A stretch of 64,000 bases of DNA from the NCBI RefSeq assembly GCF_030848805.1, contig NC_092369.1, forward strand, positions 10,887,199 to 10,951,198. The letters are read 5' to 3'. The notes beneath the pieces are model-generated. The model was given only the letters and a program-made list of their open reading frames with translations. It searched no databases and was not told where the DNA came from. Origin of the DNA: Temnothorax longispinosus (Eukaryota > Arthropoda > Insecta > Hymenoptera > Formicidae). Positions within the stretch are counted from its first letter, which is position 1. The number at the start of each line of letters is the position of its first letter. Below, one piece after another: positions 36,401 to 50,200 of the stretch. Both the position numbers and the translations under genes were made by a program.

Positions 36401-39400
36401 AATATAATCTGAATATTGCATTAGTCGCGTTTACTACGTTCAGTAATTGCGCAATCTGAAACACAAACAATAATGTACCTATGTTTCGCGATTGTAAATC
36501 AATTAGAACTTATAAAATTAATATCTGGATTTTTTTCTTATGATTTGGGATTGTTTAGCGTATGATAGCAGTTTTTTTTCTACACATGTGTCTATAACGT
36601 ATCTCAAAATTATCGTCATTTTCGTTTATTGCGGATTCTAATTAAATATTTTAAGAAAAGTTTTTGCTTCAATATTTTTCTTTGAAAAAAAATATATATC
36701 GTACATGCAGGAATTATATAGCTGGAAAAATGCGACACAATTTTAAGATACCTTTAATTGAAGATAAAATTAATATAAAATTATCAGCGAAAGAAAGTAT
36801 GCATAAAGTATTTAAACAAATTTATTAATTAGTTACTAATATGAAGTTAATAAAGAACATTGAGTGTACAACGCTTATTGGTTCGGGAGTTATCGAAATA
36901 GCAATATTTAATTATTATTAATAATTATTAATTTTTCGGTGATCTACGCGTGTTTATGTCTTAAACGGAAGAGCGGTTTCCAGCGCCCGTTCCTCTTTTT
37001 GTTTCTTTTTCGTCTACTTTAAATGAAAATTCATAAGAGAGTGGATAAACACGTTAAAATAGAAACTACGCGGACATTGTAGGTCTATATATAGCTGGCT
37101 CTGCTTGACGCTACGCTGCGCGGACAATGGCGATTTGCCGTAGGTGTCAAGTAGAGCCTGAACCTTATTTAACGACAATTAAAACGAATGTAGAGCCTGC
37201 GGAAAATCTTTGTTACCGAGATCGCGAATCTGCGCGCGTGCCTCTACATATCACTGGTATACGGAGCGGCTCACTGCGCGCGAGTACCGTAGGGAACAAT
37301 AGGTTATAACGATCCGCAGCCTAAAGGAATTAATAGCCTTGGAGTTGCCCCCTTCCTCGTGAATCTCCCGCCCGCTGTGCGCTACCTTCGGCACGATTAG
37401 GTATCCGCGAGGGAGTCGAACCGATTGGAAATCCTCGCCCGCGGAGTCGATGCCGCACAGGATGGGCGAGGTACATTATGTAAATCGCCGGGATAACTAG
37501 GTAATTAAAGTACGGGAATAAACTACCAACGCTCTCGAATTCCGCTGCAACTTCGTTCCATTTTGCAGTTTCTCCTGCGCCTTGGCATACACCAGGTTCC
37601 AAGGTTGCATTTCTCTCCCTCCTGATCCCCAGTCCGACTGTAGATACTTTTTCATGTCTATTTCCGTTAGACATTAACGAAATTAAGAAAAAAAGTTCTA
37701 ATTTCTTTTCTTGATCACCAAAATCTTAACTGTGATCGAGACGTTCAAAGGTGAGGAGAGGGATTGAATAAAGCGTCTCGAAACTGGTGATCGTCGTGAG
37801 CAAAAAGAGGACGCGATGGGATGGGCGAAGCGATTTGAAATCGTTAAGATGCCGCCGGCAACGGAAACTAGCTGGGACCAGAAAAGGCAGTTTCAGAAAT
37901 ACTAAATTCTGGCCGGAGTACCGATTAAAGAGATCGGTTTACGCTGCGTGAATAAGAATTAGGCCCCTGGCTGGTGCTCGCCGGTCTTCTCACCGCGAAA
38001 AGGAGATCTCGCTCTGGTACATGCTGAATAGCCCGCTGTGTTATATAATTCATAGTGAATATTGATACTGGCACGTGCTTCAACTTAAAAAGCGAGGAAA
38101 GTTGATTACCACGTTATTTAAATAAAAATAAATCAGTTGCCCTCTTATGCGTTTTGGAATATTGGAAGAGAGAAGAAAAATTATATATTTTTCTGTTTTA
38201 GCTTGAAGCGCATAATTATTTTTTATTAAATAATATAATGAGACATGTGCATGCTTCAACGGTATTAATGCAAATTGAAACAAATGTTTGTATGAAGCTT
38301 GGGATATCTTCATTCGCTCTTTCAGCGTGAAAAGTGTGTTTATTTTATATGTAAATATTAGTATTGTAACTGCAACGCAATTGATGTTTGCATTAACTAT
38401 GGTAAATCTCGCAGATAAAAATTAAATAATTACACGTGTATAAGAAACATTTGATCATGCCACAAACATTTAATGAAATAACGACGGATTTTACATTGCT
38501 GCGATGCAGTAATGAAATACCTTTAAATAGCTGAGAGACCGCGCAATAAATGTAGACATAGTTCACATGCGTGTATATATGTGCCATGCGTGAAAGGAAT
38601 GGCGTTTATGAATAGGTATAATTTTATTTGAACTGTTTTTCGACATATAATTATAACGTATACAATTTGTATTGTGCGGTGACACGTTTTACGAGAGAAA
38701 TTCACAAAGCGTGCTAATTTATTGCAACGTTGCGTCGTGTATTTCGTTCCGTGTTTTCAGCTTAATAGTTTGTCAAATGACTTTCCATGGTTAATAACTG
38801 TATCAGCGCGACATTCGCGTTCGCTGCTGCGACGAAGCTGCACATATGCTTTCTCGGTAGAACCCGTCGTTTCATTAATTATTCTTTTAATTGCGCTAAG
38901 CGCATTACGGGAGCTCAAATAATCGCACGCATGTTCGCTCATTTGCATTCTATTATCCTTGAGCCTTCGCAATTCCCCGCTTACAATTTGCTCGCGCAGA
39001 AATCCGGTGATGTGCATATATATAAGTAATTCGCGGTGCAAAAAAATACCGGTATACGAAGTTCGCTTTCTCTCGCTCGATTTCGACGCGCGCATCTCGC
39101 ATCTCGGATGCCTCGTGAGAAAAACTCCGCTGCTCGGCGGAACAGTGGAAATCCGACCGTTTGGACACGGTGGTTATCAACAAATATCAGGCCAGGTCAA
39201 GCATCGCCGCGGATATATTAACGTTACGCAAAAGCCCGGGAGTATAATCGATCGGCCCTCACGCGGAGATTTCATCATTGTTTGCATTTTCGGTCAGTCA
39301 GGAAGGGGTCAATTCCAGTGGAATATCGGATGCGTTGGCCTCGCGCTGATTATTCCCAAAGCTCTACTGACCGTCGCTTTTCACTCCGCTTCTATCCCTC

Positions 39401-42235
39401 CCCGCTTTCCGCGTTCCCTCTCTTCCATATCTCTTTGTCGCTCTCATTATCGCTCTCATGATTTCTCTCTTTGATCCGCGCCTCTCTTCTCGCTCTGCCC
39501 GATACAGCCGCGCTTTCGATGACTATGCAAATAGCGAGTCGTCGCATATTGAATATGTCCTGTACTCGATCCGTCGCTGATGCACGGCTATAATTCGATA
39601 CGAGTGTGCGGTACCGTTGAGTACATATCGCGGGATTACCCCGATCTCCGGCGGTTTTTCGTTTTCGAGTCTTATCGGCCCTGCGCACGGAATAATATAG
39701 GGAAACACGGTATTTTTTGGGGCTTTTTGGGGGGATTTTGGATAACTGATCGCACGACGTGGGATAACGAAACGTTGAACTTGCGCACGCAAATGCAGCA
39801 ATTCGAAATTTATGATTTATCTGACGTGGTCGGTCGTGTTTTAATTAATCGGAGTGCGCGACTTATGATAGAACAAACATAAATATGATTTCAAGTGGCA
39901 GTAGTACGTCTATTTATAAATAAATAACAAGACATTTTTTTTGTCGACGCAAACCTCGTAAAGTTTTAATGAAAATTCGCTCGACATCCGGCATATGTGT
40001 TCGTTATAGCGCGATGCACATGCGCTGAGACAGTTGGTGAAGCTGAGTGCATGTGCGGCAAACAGAAAATTAAATGTTTTTATTATTATTCTACGTTTAA
40101 AAAAAACAGGAAATATAGTTTATAATTACTGATTACACAAAAGGCTTATTTGCGGAAATTGCCTAAGAAATGTTATTTTTTTATACAAGTAATATACTGT
40201 AAAATGCATACGTGCGAAAATAGTAGATATATCGTTTATCGTTTTTACGTCGCTTTCGTTAACGCGTTTGTCACAGAGAAGAAATAAAAGGAATCAAGTG
40301 TAAAGATAACAGAGTCTTTATCGCAAAATATTACGATTTAAGTACGGTTAATAAGTTATTGTATCAGCGAGATAAGAAATTGTCAACGAAGTGCGGATAA
40401 TAAAATATTCTGCTCGGTGTTGCGAGTAAGCAGCGAGAGAAAACTGGTTTTCTAATCGTACTATTGGCTTAAGATGCGCGAGTATCGAAAGCGCCTTTAG
40501 CTGCTTGTAAAACTCATAAATATGCAACGCCGCAAAATAGAACGTAAGGGAATTAGACACGGCAAAGGAGGAGGAAAAAGAAAGCGAAGGACAGGCTTCT
40601 TACGTAACGCAAACGGCGGTCTTCGCGAATATATATCTACTCTTCGTAGTGCCATTTATTTAATTGCATGGGAACCATAGCAACTGGCTGCAGTTCCTAT
40701 GCAGTGTGCTGTTGCCCGGTGCGGAAAGTCCTATCCTGCACTCCTCTCCGCACACTTTCAGCCGAGAAAAACGACCATTCGTTTAAATTGCCTTTGTACT
40801 AGGAGAACGTTTCGCGGGATTTAAAACGCGCCGGATTTGGTGATCAATGCGTTTCAGATGCAATTCTTTCCGAGTTGCGAGGACCTTAAGCCTCGCGAAT
40901 AAAAAATTCGTTTTTATGCCGCGCGCTGGACCTTCTTTATCGCCGTCGAAGTAGGAATTCCCAAGTAGCCGATATACGATCTCTTGACGTTAATGGGATA
41001 TATCCAGAAGCCATCGCGCCGCCTCATATAAAATATATCATGTGAATCCTCTATCCCTCTCTCCAGTCGCACCGGTATCGTCATATATCCCTCGCGGCGA
41101 GTAAGCGTGCTCTTGCGTACCAGGTCAGATTATTAATTTCCAATGCCCCGCAAAGCAACACGCACAGGCCGTACGGTAGATAAAGATAAATCTGACATAA
41201 ATAACTCAAGATATCCTTAAAGAAGCCTGTTATCTCATTTATCAATTCGGTAAGCCTCTCGTCTGCGTGAAGATATATCGGAATTTGAAATCTCGTATAG
41301 AGACCGCGCAGGAATCATACATTACTGTCATATTCATTACTCGTAATATCGACAGTTTATTGCATTAATGTGGTAAAGGTTCTTTTTTAAATCTGAATTT
41401 TTTATTCGAGCTTCTAAAAATTCGTCAAAATCGCGCATTTTTTTTATGGGCGAGTGACATGATTGGCCGATTGAAATTTCATCGACGCAAGGATTGCGCG
41501 TTTGCACAGGTAATATCGACGTAAACATCATCGGAATGCCAATCGGCCAGGAGTCAACGAAAAAAAGAAAAAAAAAAGAGAAATATATATACATTCCAGT
41601 TACACCACAGCTGTGCGCCGCCACAGCGCGATCGGTGCGGCACAATTCGCCGCATGCATGGCGGTGCATTCGCGTGGTGCTTCAATACATCAACAACGGC
41701 GGGCAATTTTTAGGCGCGGCGCGGAGGAGGGGTCAGGCGGCTGGCTTTTGATGCATTGCCGTAATATTGCCGATACATTAATTCAAGGCGAATGGGAAAT
41801 ATATCAGTCGACCACATAATTTTTGCGAGCTCCCCGAGCTTGGTATTCCCCATTTCCCCGACTTGTTCCCCGTCCGCCGCCGGCGGGAGCTTTTTTTCCG
41901 ACCGTGATCCCAATGTGTGTCCACGCAGAATGTGCCCTATTCCGATGTGATCTATGACGGCGACGACCCTTGTCGCGATGCCCGCGCAAATCAAACGCGC
42001 TAAAAACGTTCGGTCATCCGTTTCCCAAGCATTTTTCGTTATTCGTCAGGCTGCGTGACAGTTTTTGCCAGTTCGATACGACCAGTCCGACCTGGTGAAT
42101 AAAGGTCGCCGCTTGGGATCCCGAGGGTACCACGTCCGATACTTCTTATTATAGTGAATAATATAATTTTTTACATATAGCGAATGGCATAACTTTCGTA
42201 GGAGAATTACACAGGCCGATGAATTTCGACTTCTT
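33446..42235. other. Non-coding region, alternating composition
   Basis: No supported gene. CpG-rich patches lie at 33.7-35.1, 37.1-37.6 and 38.9-39.9 kb, and AT-rich stretches at 35.3-36.9 and 38.0-38.7 kb. The 171-codon frame at 38959-39474 has no recognisable domain. No tRNA is supported, although a B-box-like GGTTCGACTCC lies on the minus strand near 37411. A hairpin lies at 37097-37158. Confidence 0.6.
37097..37158. repeat. 62-nt imperfect hairpin
   Basis: GGCTCTGCTTGAC then GCTACG (37097-37115) pairs with CGTAG then GTGTCAAGTAGAGCC (37139-37158), with one mismatch and a small bulge around a 23-nt loop. Size and shape are near those of a small pre-miRNA, but the stem of about 19 bp is short, and I recognise no known miRNA. 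It could be chance. Confidence 0.4.
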
Positions 42236-42545
42236 TTTTATCTTCAAATCTCAATAGTTGTATTCGAAGAATTTTAACGTGCTGAAACCGAATCCGTTCC
42301 CCGAATTGTTCTATCACGTCAGGTTTCAAAGATATCTATACCTAAAAGTGCCAAAAAAGTCACGTTTCGGCTTTTTAGGTTGAAATAACTATAAAACGAT
42401 TCGTGTTAGGTCTATTTTCTCAACGGATTCGAATTCTGCAGGAAAAAAATCTATAATGGAAATAATACGTCATACCTTGAAAATTGATTTAAAAAATACT
42501 ATATCTACCTCTAGGACGCTTTAACCCGCGCGCAAGTTTGAGATC
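42236..42545. repeat. Probable old dispersed insect repeat, class unknown
   Basis: The text AACGTGCTGAAACCGAATCC, TCTATCACGTCAGGTTT, TTTTTAGGTTGAAATAACTA, GTGTTAGGTCTATTTTCTCA and ATCTATAATGGAAATAATAC in this order resembles a dispersed non-coding repeat I associate with insect genomes. It has no inverted ends and no coding frame. Assignment is by recall only and needs a repeat-library search. Confidence 0.3.
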
Positions 42546-43274
42546 TGAGGATCAAAATTGACGCCTGTGTTATGAACTAAAATTACACCGCTGCGAATTA
42601 TCGGTTATAATATTTCAGCGCAATCAAAAATTGTGTCTTCCATCACAATAATGTTCACATTTCGCGCCGAATTGTTGATTGCGAGTTATTGTTTGTCGAG
42701 TCATATAGGTATATTCTATAGCGGCGCGGTGCATCACAGTTTGCGTTTCACGCCGAATTCATATTACCGACGCAATTGCGCATCTGCAAAAATGATCGGT
42801 TTTAAATCGCACGCGGGGATTTACGGGCCGCGCCGCGCGTTACATTAAATCTTAAGCATTCCAGCGCTATTTACGCAAATGGGCTTTATCATTTGTAAAC
42901 ATAAATTGCCTCTCTTGAGCCGGAGATACATATAAAACGATATATACCCGCGGTAATGCCTGGTAGTTTTTACACTCGTACGGGTCGTATGCGCGATTAT
43001 CCACGCCTCCGGCAACTGCCTAAAGAGCTAATCCACCAAGTGAGAAAGTTACCGGCTTGCCGTAAGGTTGTGCATTAGGAACGCGGCCGCGCGCTTAGCA
43101 GCCGCAAATGTAACTGAACTTTAATGCGTGAGGATCTGCAGATATCGTAAATTACGAAACTGCCGAGGTTTTGTGAAGGTCGAAATACGGAACAAACTTT
43201 GTTACAAGCGCGCTCTCAAGAAAGCCGTAAACGTACTGTGATGAAAAACGCAGTGAGTTTGATCATCGTGATGC

Positions 43275-43352
43275 GGAGGGGTAAAAGCCACAGTGGTGTA
43301 AGTCAAATTGTTTTACATATTGACTTTACACCACTATGGGTTTTACCCCTCC
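43275..43352. mobile_element. 78-bp tight hairpin, arms 32-33 bp
   Basis: Arms 43275-43306 and 43320-43352 pair over GGAGGGGTAAAA, then AGTGGTGTA and AGTCAA, with two substitutions and one 1-nt indel around a 13-nt loop. The flanks show no clear target duplication. Size and near-perfect pairing would suit either a minimal MITE or a small-RNA precursor; no known miRNA is recognised. Confidence 0.75.
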
Positions 43353-46300
43353 ATGTGTGTTGGGATTTAGAGATATATCATACGTTCGGAGATTTTCGTG
43401 AATCATTGCACATATGTAAAATTACGTATAAATAATATATGGAAATTCGCATATTCATAACTATTAATCACTTATTGACTTGCTAATTGACCGTATTTCA
43501 TGTTTGATATGTTTATTAATTGATGTTCAATCCCGCAGCGTGTGTATTTTGAGGCGTGGATCATCGCATTAGATACGTCGCAAATTCATTATTTTATTAC
43601 TATTGTTATATATTGTTAATAACATGTCACTGAGTTATCCTTTTATCAGAATCGAAATGCGCGTATATATTTCGAAACATATTTTCTACGCGTATAAACT
43701 TAAGCATATTCTCATCAAGCACATTCCCAAATTAATCAAACATCAGGATTTAGCAGTAATTTCGGTGAGTGCACGGAATTACTTCTTCGACGCTTGGTTG
43801 TAAATTCGGATTTACGCTGGGTTATAAATTACACAACGCGACAATCTCTCGCCTTAATACAAGATTCGTACACGTCCTGGCAAAATCGTAAACTGCACGC
43901 CAGGATATGTTGTCTAACATTTCCATATCATTTCTCCTTTTTCTATTTTTTTTGCAAACATAATTACACGTATAAAGAGGTGCGTGTAATTGCGTTAAAT
44001 ACTTTTCTTTTTCTCGATATTAACAACTATTGATCATTTTCGCTTCTCGAGATTGTCTTTCATGTGGTGTACGTGTATAATGCAATTTTAAAAAATATGT
44101 GTCAATCTTTGTTTTTGGAAGACGTCTAATCTTACGTGTAACTCTCTCTCTCCCTTCATCTCTTCGCACGTTGTTTAAAGCACGACCTTAAGTGCTCCAT
44201 GAAATCTGATTGTCTTAAACGAGCTGTTGGCCTCAGCTCCGCACCGACCGTCATATCCTTCCACGAAAAGTCTTTAAGTGCAGCTCCGGTTCGCGGTTGA
44301 GTTGAGCTGCAAATGCAATGAGCCGGTTAATACGGTGTTTGTTAAGGCGGTCGTACGATCGTCGGACACTCCGACGTGTTTACCGTATCCCGCCGTGTTT
44401 TACGACCCGCTTCCAAACAACCGCGCGGAAATAGCTGCGGAGTGGCAATTTTTGAATCCTGAATTACAAGCTGCTTCGCGAGAGTGGAAGCTAGTTAGCC
44501 GCGTAACAGAGAGACGCTCTCTCCGTCGTTGGCTTAAGTCGATACTTGTATATCCTTTTCCCGTTTGTAAGTGCGACAGAGCCGTTAATTTCTTCTTTAA
44601 CGGAAATTCCGAGAGAGAATGCGTTAAACACACACACGCGTAAGTGCACGTTACACAGTAGTGTCGCTTTCTCAAACATGGTTCAACGTTGAAGAGTAAT
44701 TCTTGGCAAATACAGACAATTGAGTGAGAAAATTATCATTAATCATGGAACATGGAACGATAGATATCCGTCGTCTGAGATCTAGTCTTGTCGCGATCCT
44801 CTGTCTCCCTCTCTTTTTTCGTTCGCTCCCTTTCTACTAGCAAGAACGCGACGCGGCAGTGATTTTTACGTTTGTTTGAGAGCGTGACAGATGCCTGCGC
44901 GTTCTCGAGAGGCATCTTATACGAGCGATAGAGTCTCGTGTAGATGCACCCTCGTCGACGTGTCCTATCGACGTGAACCTATAAACCCGAGCTGGCCGGA
45001 GATAATATCGGGAACCCCTTTTCCCAGACTTCTCTCGCTTCCGTTTTCCCTCCTTCTCCCCGAGGCTTCATCCCGTGCCCCCTCGCCGTCTTCTCGAGTG
45101 CCTATATATCAGAAGGAGTCCTCGAGAGCGCGGTGGATTTTCGTCGGGGTAAAAGCGAATAAGGGTCACGAGAGCTCTACGCCGATATGATCCCGGGAAC
45201 GATCCCGCTCCTGGACGATCGATGTTCGTAAAATCTGCGCCACCGTCAACGATCTGCATTTGTATGCGCAAGAAAACCCTTGCGACCGGCCGCAGAGCCG
45301 CGAGAGAGGAGAAATTGGATGCCGCTGTCAAGACAGTAAAAATATTTGTACGCTACCCAAAATTGATTCCTATATACGGTCCAAATGTTGTTGCAATTTC
45401 GTCTATCGTGCAATATTTAAGATTGTGCCAGTCTTCGCCAGTCTGTGTTGCTTTATGATCGATCTTCGCGCAGCGATAAGATCGGGATTATTAATAATGA
45501 AGATATAAAAAAATAATAAAAATGTTCTACTCTCTAATTTCCGTCAAATTAAACCCTCACGTGCATCGCTCGCGATTTCCTTATGCGTAGCATTCCTCTT
45601 TTTCTTTCCTTAAGAGATCACTATGCTGAAGAGATGGAGCACGGCTTAAATGCTGAAATCTCTGCCAGACGGATCTGATGCTGCAGCGCTGGTGGTTGAA
45701 GCGTTATTAACTTTCGTCGAATGCCGGAAATTCTCGCTCATACTCCGGAAAGATTTAAGCGCGTCCTGGTTTATGCTCGTTAAATGTAGTATGCTGCACA
45801 TCGCATCTTCCGCGATCCTTCAGAAGTTTCTTTATTCAAAAATATCCAATAGAGGCGCTCGATAAAGTCCAGTTATACGTTTCGATGAGCAGTTTTCGCC
45901 AATCAGTATATCTAGACAATATTTTAACAACTCTGCTATGCGCGTCAGTATGCAGATGCACGCGTATATATATTTTCTGTTTAATTGAACGATCGTAAAC
46001 ATCATTAAAAACAGAGTGAACATTATTTCCCAATTTTGATCATTTTTCTCAAATGATCACATAAATAAATCAACTGAAAAATTATATTTGGACAATAAAC
46101 TCTTTATTATCAAACCACACGAGTTAATTCAAAATCGCTATTCCAATCGAATTTGCGCGATTTTATTGCCAATTTTCGTGTAATTTCTATCTGTACAGAC
46201 CACGGTACATCACGACCGCACAGGCCCCCATAAAGACCCTCTTCGTAGTTCGCCGATGTCGTTTGAATATTTAAAGATTTTTCTATCCGCCGAAGCCGCC

Positions 46301-47225
46301 GCCGGCGCTTTCGCCACGCCAGCGACGCAATAAATCGATATCACTTTTCGATGTCCGCCCCATTCTCGAATTTATTCGGTATACCGTACGCGATTCTTGA
46401 AATCCGCGCTGAATGATATCGAGCGGATGCGCATCCAAACGAGGTGAGCGCAGCTCGAGGACGGCGCGGCGGCGCGCGGCGGTCGCTTTTCCGTCGGTCG
46501 TGGCTTTTCTGCGTCGCGGCGGCTACCGCCCCACCGCTCATCCTTTTGTTTTTTGTTTTTTTTTTCGTGCACACGTTACAAATTGACCCCATGCCTCATA
46601 CCAAAGCCACGGCCGCACTCGAGCCGACGTAAAATACCGCGTGCCGCTTGTGTAGTTACGAGCACGCATGCTGCCCATTACTTGCGGCCTGCACCTCGCG
46701 AATTAATTAGCGACATTAATACGCGGATACGCATATTGTCGAGTACCAATGAGGACGTACTCTCGTCGTACCGCTGCAAGATCATTGAAGCCTTATAATT
46801 AGGTTCACTTTTAATATACGCGTAATGAGCGAGATAATTGTCCCGGCATCCTGCGAAAAGGCCCAACGATCGAATTAATTCGATTGAATGCATATCCCAA
46901 GGATTTCTGGCATATCGATGTAATCTTCTTGATAGCTTCTGTGTAGTATCAATTTTCCGGATTATCCTCTTCCTCTGCGTATGCAGTTACGTCATGATCT
47001 TTGCGAGTGCTGTACAGCGTAGTATACCGTAAACTGGTTGTGTCAGACTGTTTAGGTATCTATACTGAGCGTATCTATCAAGCTTTTAGTGAGTCCATTT
47101 ATAGGATCCATCAGAAACAGAGTAAGCCTTGCATGGAAATCTATTACCGTGTCAGTGTGAGAGCTTCATATAGAAGCCGGATTCCGTTATTGACCAACAC
47201 GTTTGGATTTAATCAGAAGAACTTG
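43353..47225. other. Non-coding region, mixed composition
   Basis: No supported gene. CpG-rich patches lie at 44.9-45.3 and 46.2-46.7 kb. A 9-bp-arm hairpin (AATTACACG / CGTGTAATT) lies at about 43960-43990. Open frames of up to 121 codons have no recognisable domain. Confidence 0.6.
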
Positions 47226-47280
47226 TCGGAATACAAATCTCATTTAATAATTTCATTATTAAATGAGATTTGTATTCCGA
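47226..47280. repeat. Perfect 26-bp palindrome with 3-nt loop
   Basis: 47226-47251 (starting TCGGAATACAAATCTCATTT) and 47255-47280 are exact reverse complements separated by TTC. This is the tightest inverted repeat in the window. A perfect palindrome this long is unstable in replication and unlikely by chance, which points to recent origin, for example a fold-back element or a templated inversion during repair. Confidence 0.95.
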
Positions 47281-50200
47281 TCCTCCGCTATGAATATTAG
47301 ATATTTAAATGAACGTGACAATCCGTACATACATTATATTACTAATAACAAACATATTATACCTATAATATGTATATCGTGTGCAGCGCATACGGATGAA
47401 ATCACATTGCACCGCTATTGTATCATAAAGCTTCACACGTGATTCATCTCACGAAATGTAGGATACGCTTGCGTCCATCATAAAAATTAATAAATGCAAA
47501 ACGCGTACAAATTACAAGCACGTCCTCGCTGTATATATGATGCACTTGGCTGTACGTATTCAAATTGAGTGCTTTAACTTTCTTCGATGGAAGCACAGTG
47601 CGTTGTCTATGAAGTTTCGCCGTTATTTTCATTGTGCCAGTCATTGTTCCAGTTTCTTTCTTCTCGTGCTCGTCCGGCGCAAATTGCGACAAGCTAAAAT
47701 TTTAATATTCTTACGTGCTTTGCGTACCCAGTGATGCGGAATAAAATATGGAGGCGCTTCGAGATTAAAAAAAATCACTTGAAATTTTTATAAGTCGCAA
47801 AAGAACACGCTGCCTTTTCGTAATTAAAGGGTCACAGGAATATAAATTAATTGTAGCTTCTCGCGTAGCAGGAATTTTATTCAACGTAAATATGGTTGTT
47901 AGTTACTCAGGCGTGTTACATAATGAACGCTATACAGATAGAACCAGAATCTTACGTTTTCGTAACAAAATAATCGTGTCATTAAAATTACGCGTCGCAG
48001 TTTTAAATGTATGCCATTGAAATTACGAGAGACGCAAGTCTACATAAATATTTTTCATAAATATTACAATGATACAACCGGAAATGTCCACTCTATGACA
48101 TCTCACACATTATACGTATTTTAAAAATTGTCACACACTTTTACAATATTATATTTTCTGCGAAACCGATTATAATTCCATATGATAAAATATCGATAAA
48201 ATATTTATGTCAGATTAATTTATACGGTTTAAATAATTACGGATTAAAATGTTGAAGTATCAAAAACAGATAGATTCACGTCTGATAGATGTGAGATTTC
48301 AATTGTACTTCTATATATTAATGTAATAATATTGTCACAGAGTAATACGATTAATAAGTATCTATATTTTGCAAGATGAAATTATGATTGCTGTGCACAT
48401 TTTTTCTAGCGAAACGAGATAAAACTCTAACAAGTTTAAGCGAAAATTTTGCTTCTTTGTCAAATATAAAATCTCTTCCTAACAAAGCAAGATTTTTCTT
48501 TGAATAAGTTAACATAAAATCTCTTGTTTTTTTTATTAATATACATTATGTTAATTACGAAAGTTTTGCTGTTACAATAATATACTTTGTGTTCGCTGCT
48601 TACAAAGTTGCGTTGAAGACAGAATTTTTTGTAGTACATTTATTAGGTACATATTTGTTAACGTACAACTCTTGACTTGCAATCCACGTAATTCATTATT
48701 TGCGGAATCTCGTTGCATAAACATTTGCGTGATATCTTTTATTTAAAAAAATCTTGGTTCTACAAAATACGGCTGACGAGCTAGGTCGACATTAGTTTTC
48801 GCAGTTACGTGCTATTACACGGAGCTGGCAAACGAACTCGTGCGATTCGCGCATTAACGCACAGATGCGAGCGAAGTGCTGCGTTGGCCCGAATGGATGA
48901 AGGTACACAGCTTCGATCTGGTAGCGTGTCATGTGTCTCTCGTTACAAGCTGCCATCTTCTACGTCGTCTTACGTTTACGACACGTCCTCGTTATCCGTT
49001 TAGATTTATTCAGATTGCGATGTGGCGTGACTTCATTGCGCGACTACAAAAATATCCCGCGGCAAAAATTCGTATATCCCTGCCGATGTACAAGGAAACC
49101 TTTAAAACATGTACATCGTCACAGCTTGCCATGCAAACAGTCGTAAATGTTTGAGAAAGATAATATAATAAATCGTTTGTAACTAAAAAATTACAATATT
49201 TTCGATTTTTTCTGATAAAAAGTTAACTCTTTATGTATGTGTGCGTGCATATGAGTATACGTATATCAAACGATAGTTTTTTTTTTATTAAACATATATC
49301 ATCTGCATGTTTTTTTATGTTGTTTTTATGCTGTTTTTAATAACCTCGCGATATCTTTTGAAACATCATTCTTGTACTTATCGCATACTCATCCAAATAC
49401 GATAAGTGTTTGTTCGACGAAAAGGCAAATTGCAAATGATTTATTTAGCCAACGAACGATCGCTGCAAACTCAGGAGAAGCATACACACAACACGTTTTC
49501 GTTCTTCAAAGTGCACGTGAAGAGTACTGAGATTGAAAAACATTCCTCTAAATCGAAGGGGGTGAAGTGCTTGCTTCCAACATTTACTTTCCATTGGGAA
49601 GTTCGACAATTGGCGACAAAGAGGTCGCTCCACGTTATTTATTTCACTAAGTGCTCTCGATCGTTCGTTACTTGGCTCTGGCTCTCGTTCACTCGCGAAA
49701 ATTTATAGTCGCATGCTACGTGTAACTCACGGATCTCCCACGCACTCGGCGGCAGGAGGAAGCAATGGGCCTTGCAACCTTGATGGAAAACGCGAAAATT
49801 CTCCGCGCGTTTAGTCAAACACGTAGGAAATATAACACGGTCCCGCGTAAATTCGCGTAAAAATGTTGTAATATTTTTCACTAGGAGGCTTTATCAAGTT
49901 TTATTACCATTTCACATATACGATCCTTTGTTTTCGTGAAATTTCGTGTTGAATACATCATTTAATATATTTTAATTTCGAGGAAGAACTTACGCGTACT
50001 TATGAAACAATTTATTAACTTATTTATGAACGTATTAATTGTAGAGATGTTATTAGCACTTTTACAATATATTAATATAAATTTTTTTATAAAGTAATAG
50101 ATGTATATTCTCTTCTATCGTAATATGCGTGAAAATGTTTTTTGCGCGAAACTTGTATTGCGTGTAAGGAAATTCTATTCATAGCGGGGCTCTTCGCTCA

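Noticed and set aside
37400..37440. tRNA-like B box (GGTTCGACTCC) on the minus strand
   Set aside because: The flanking bases cannot form the T stem, and no A box or acceptor stem is found at the right distance.
38959..39474. 171-codon plus-strand open frame
   Set aside because: No motif, signal or family resemblance, and shorter frames overlap it on both strands. Length is within chance for GC-rich DNA.
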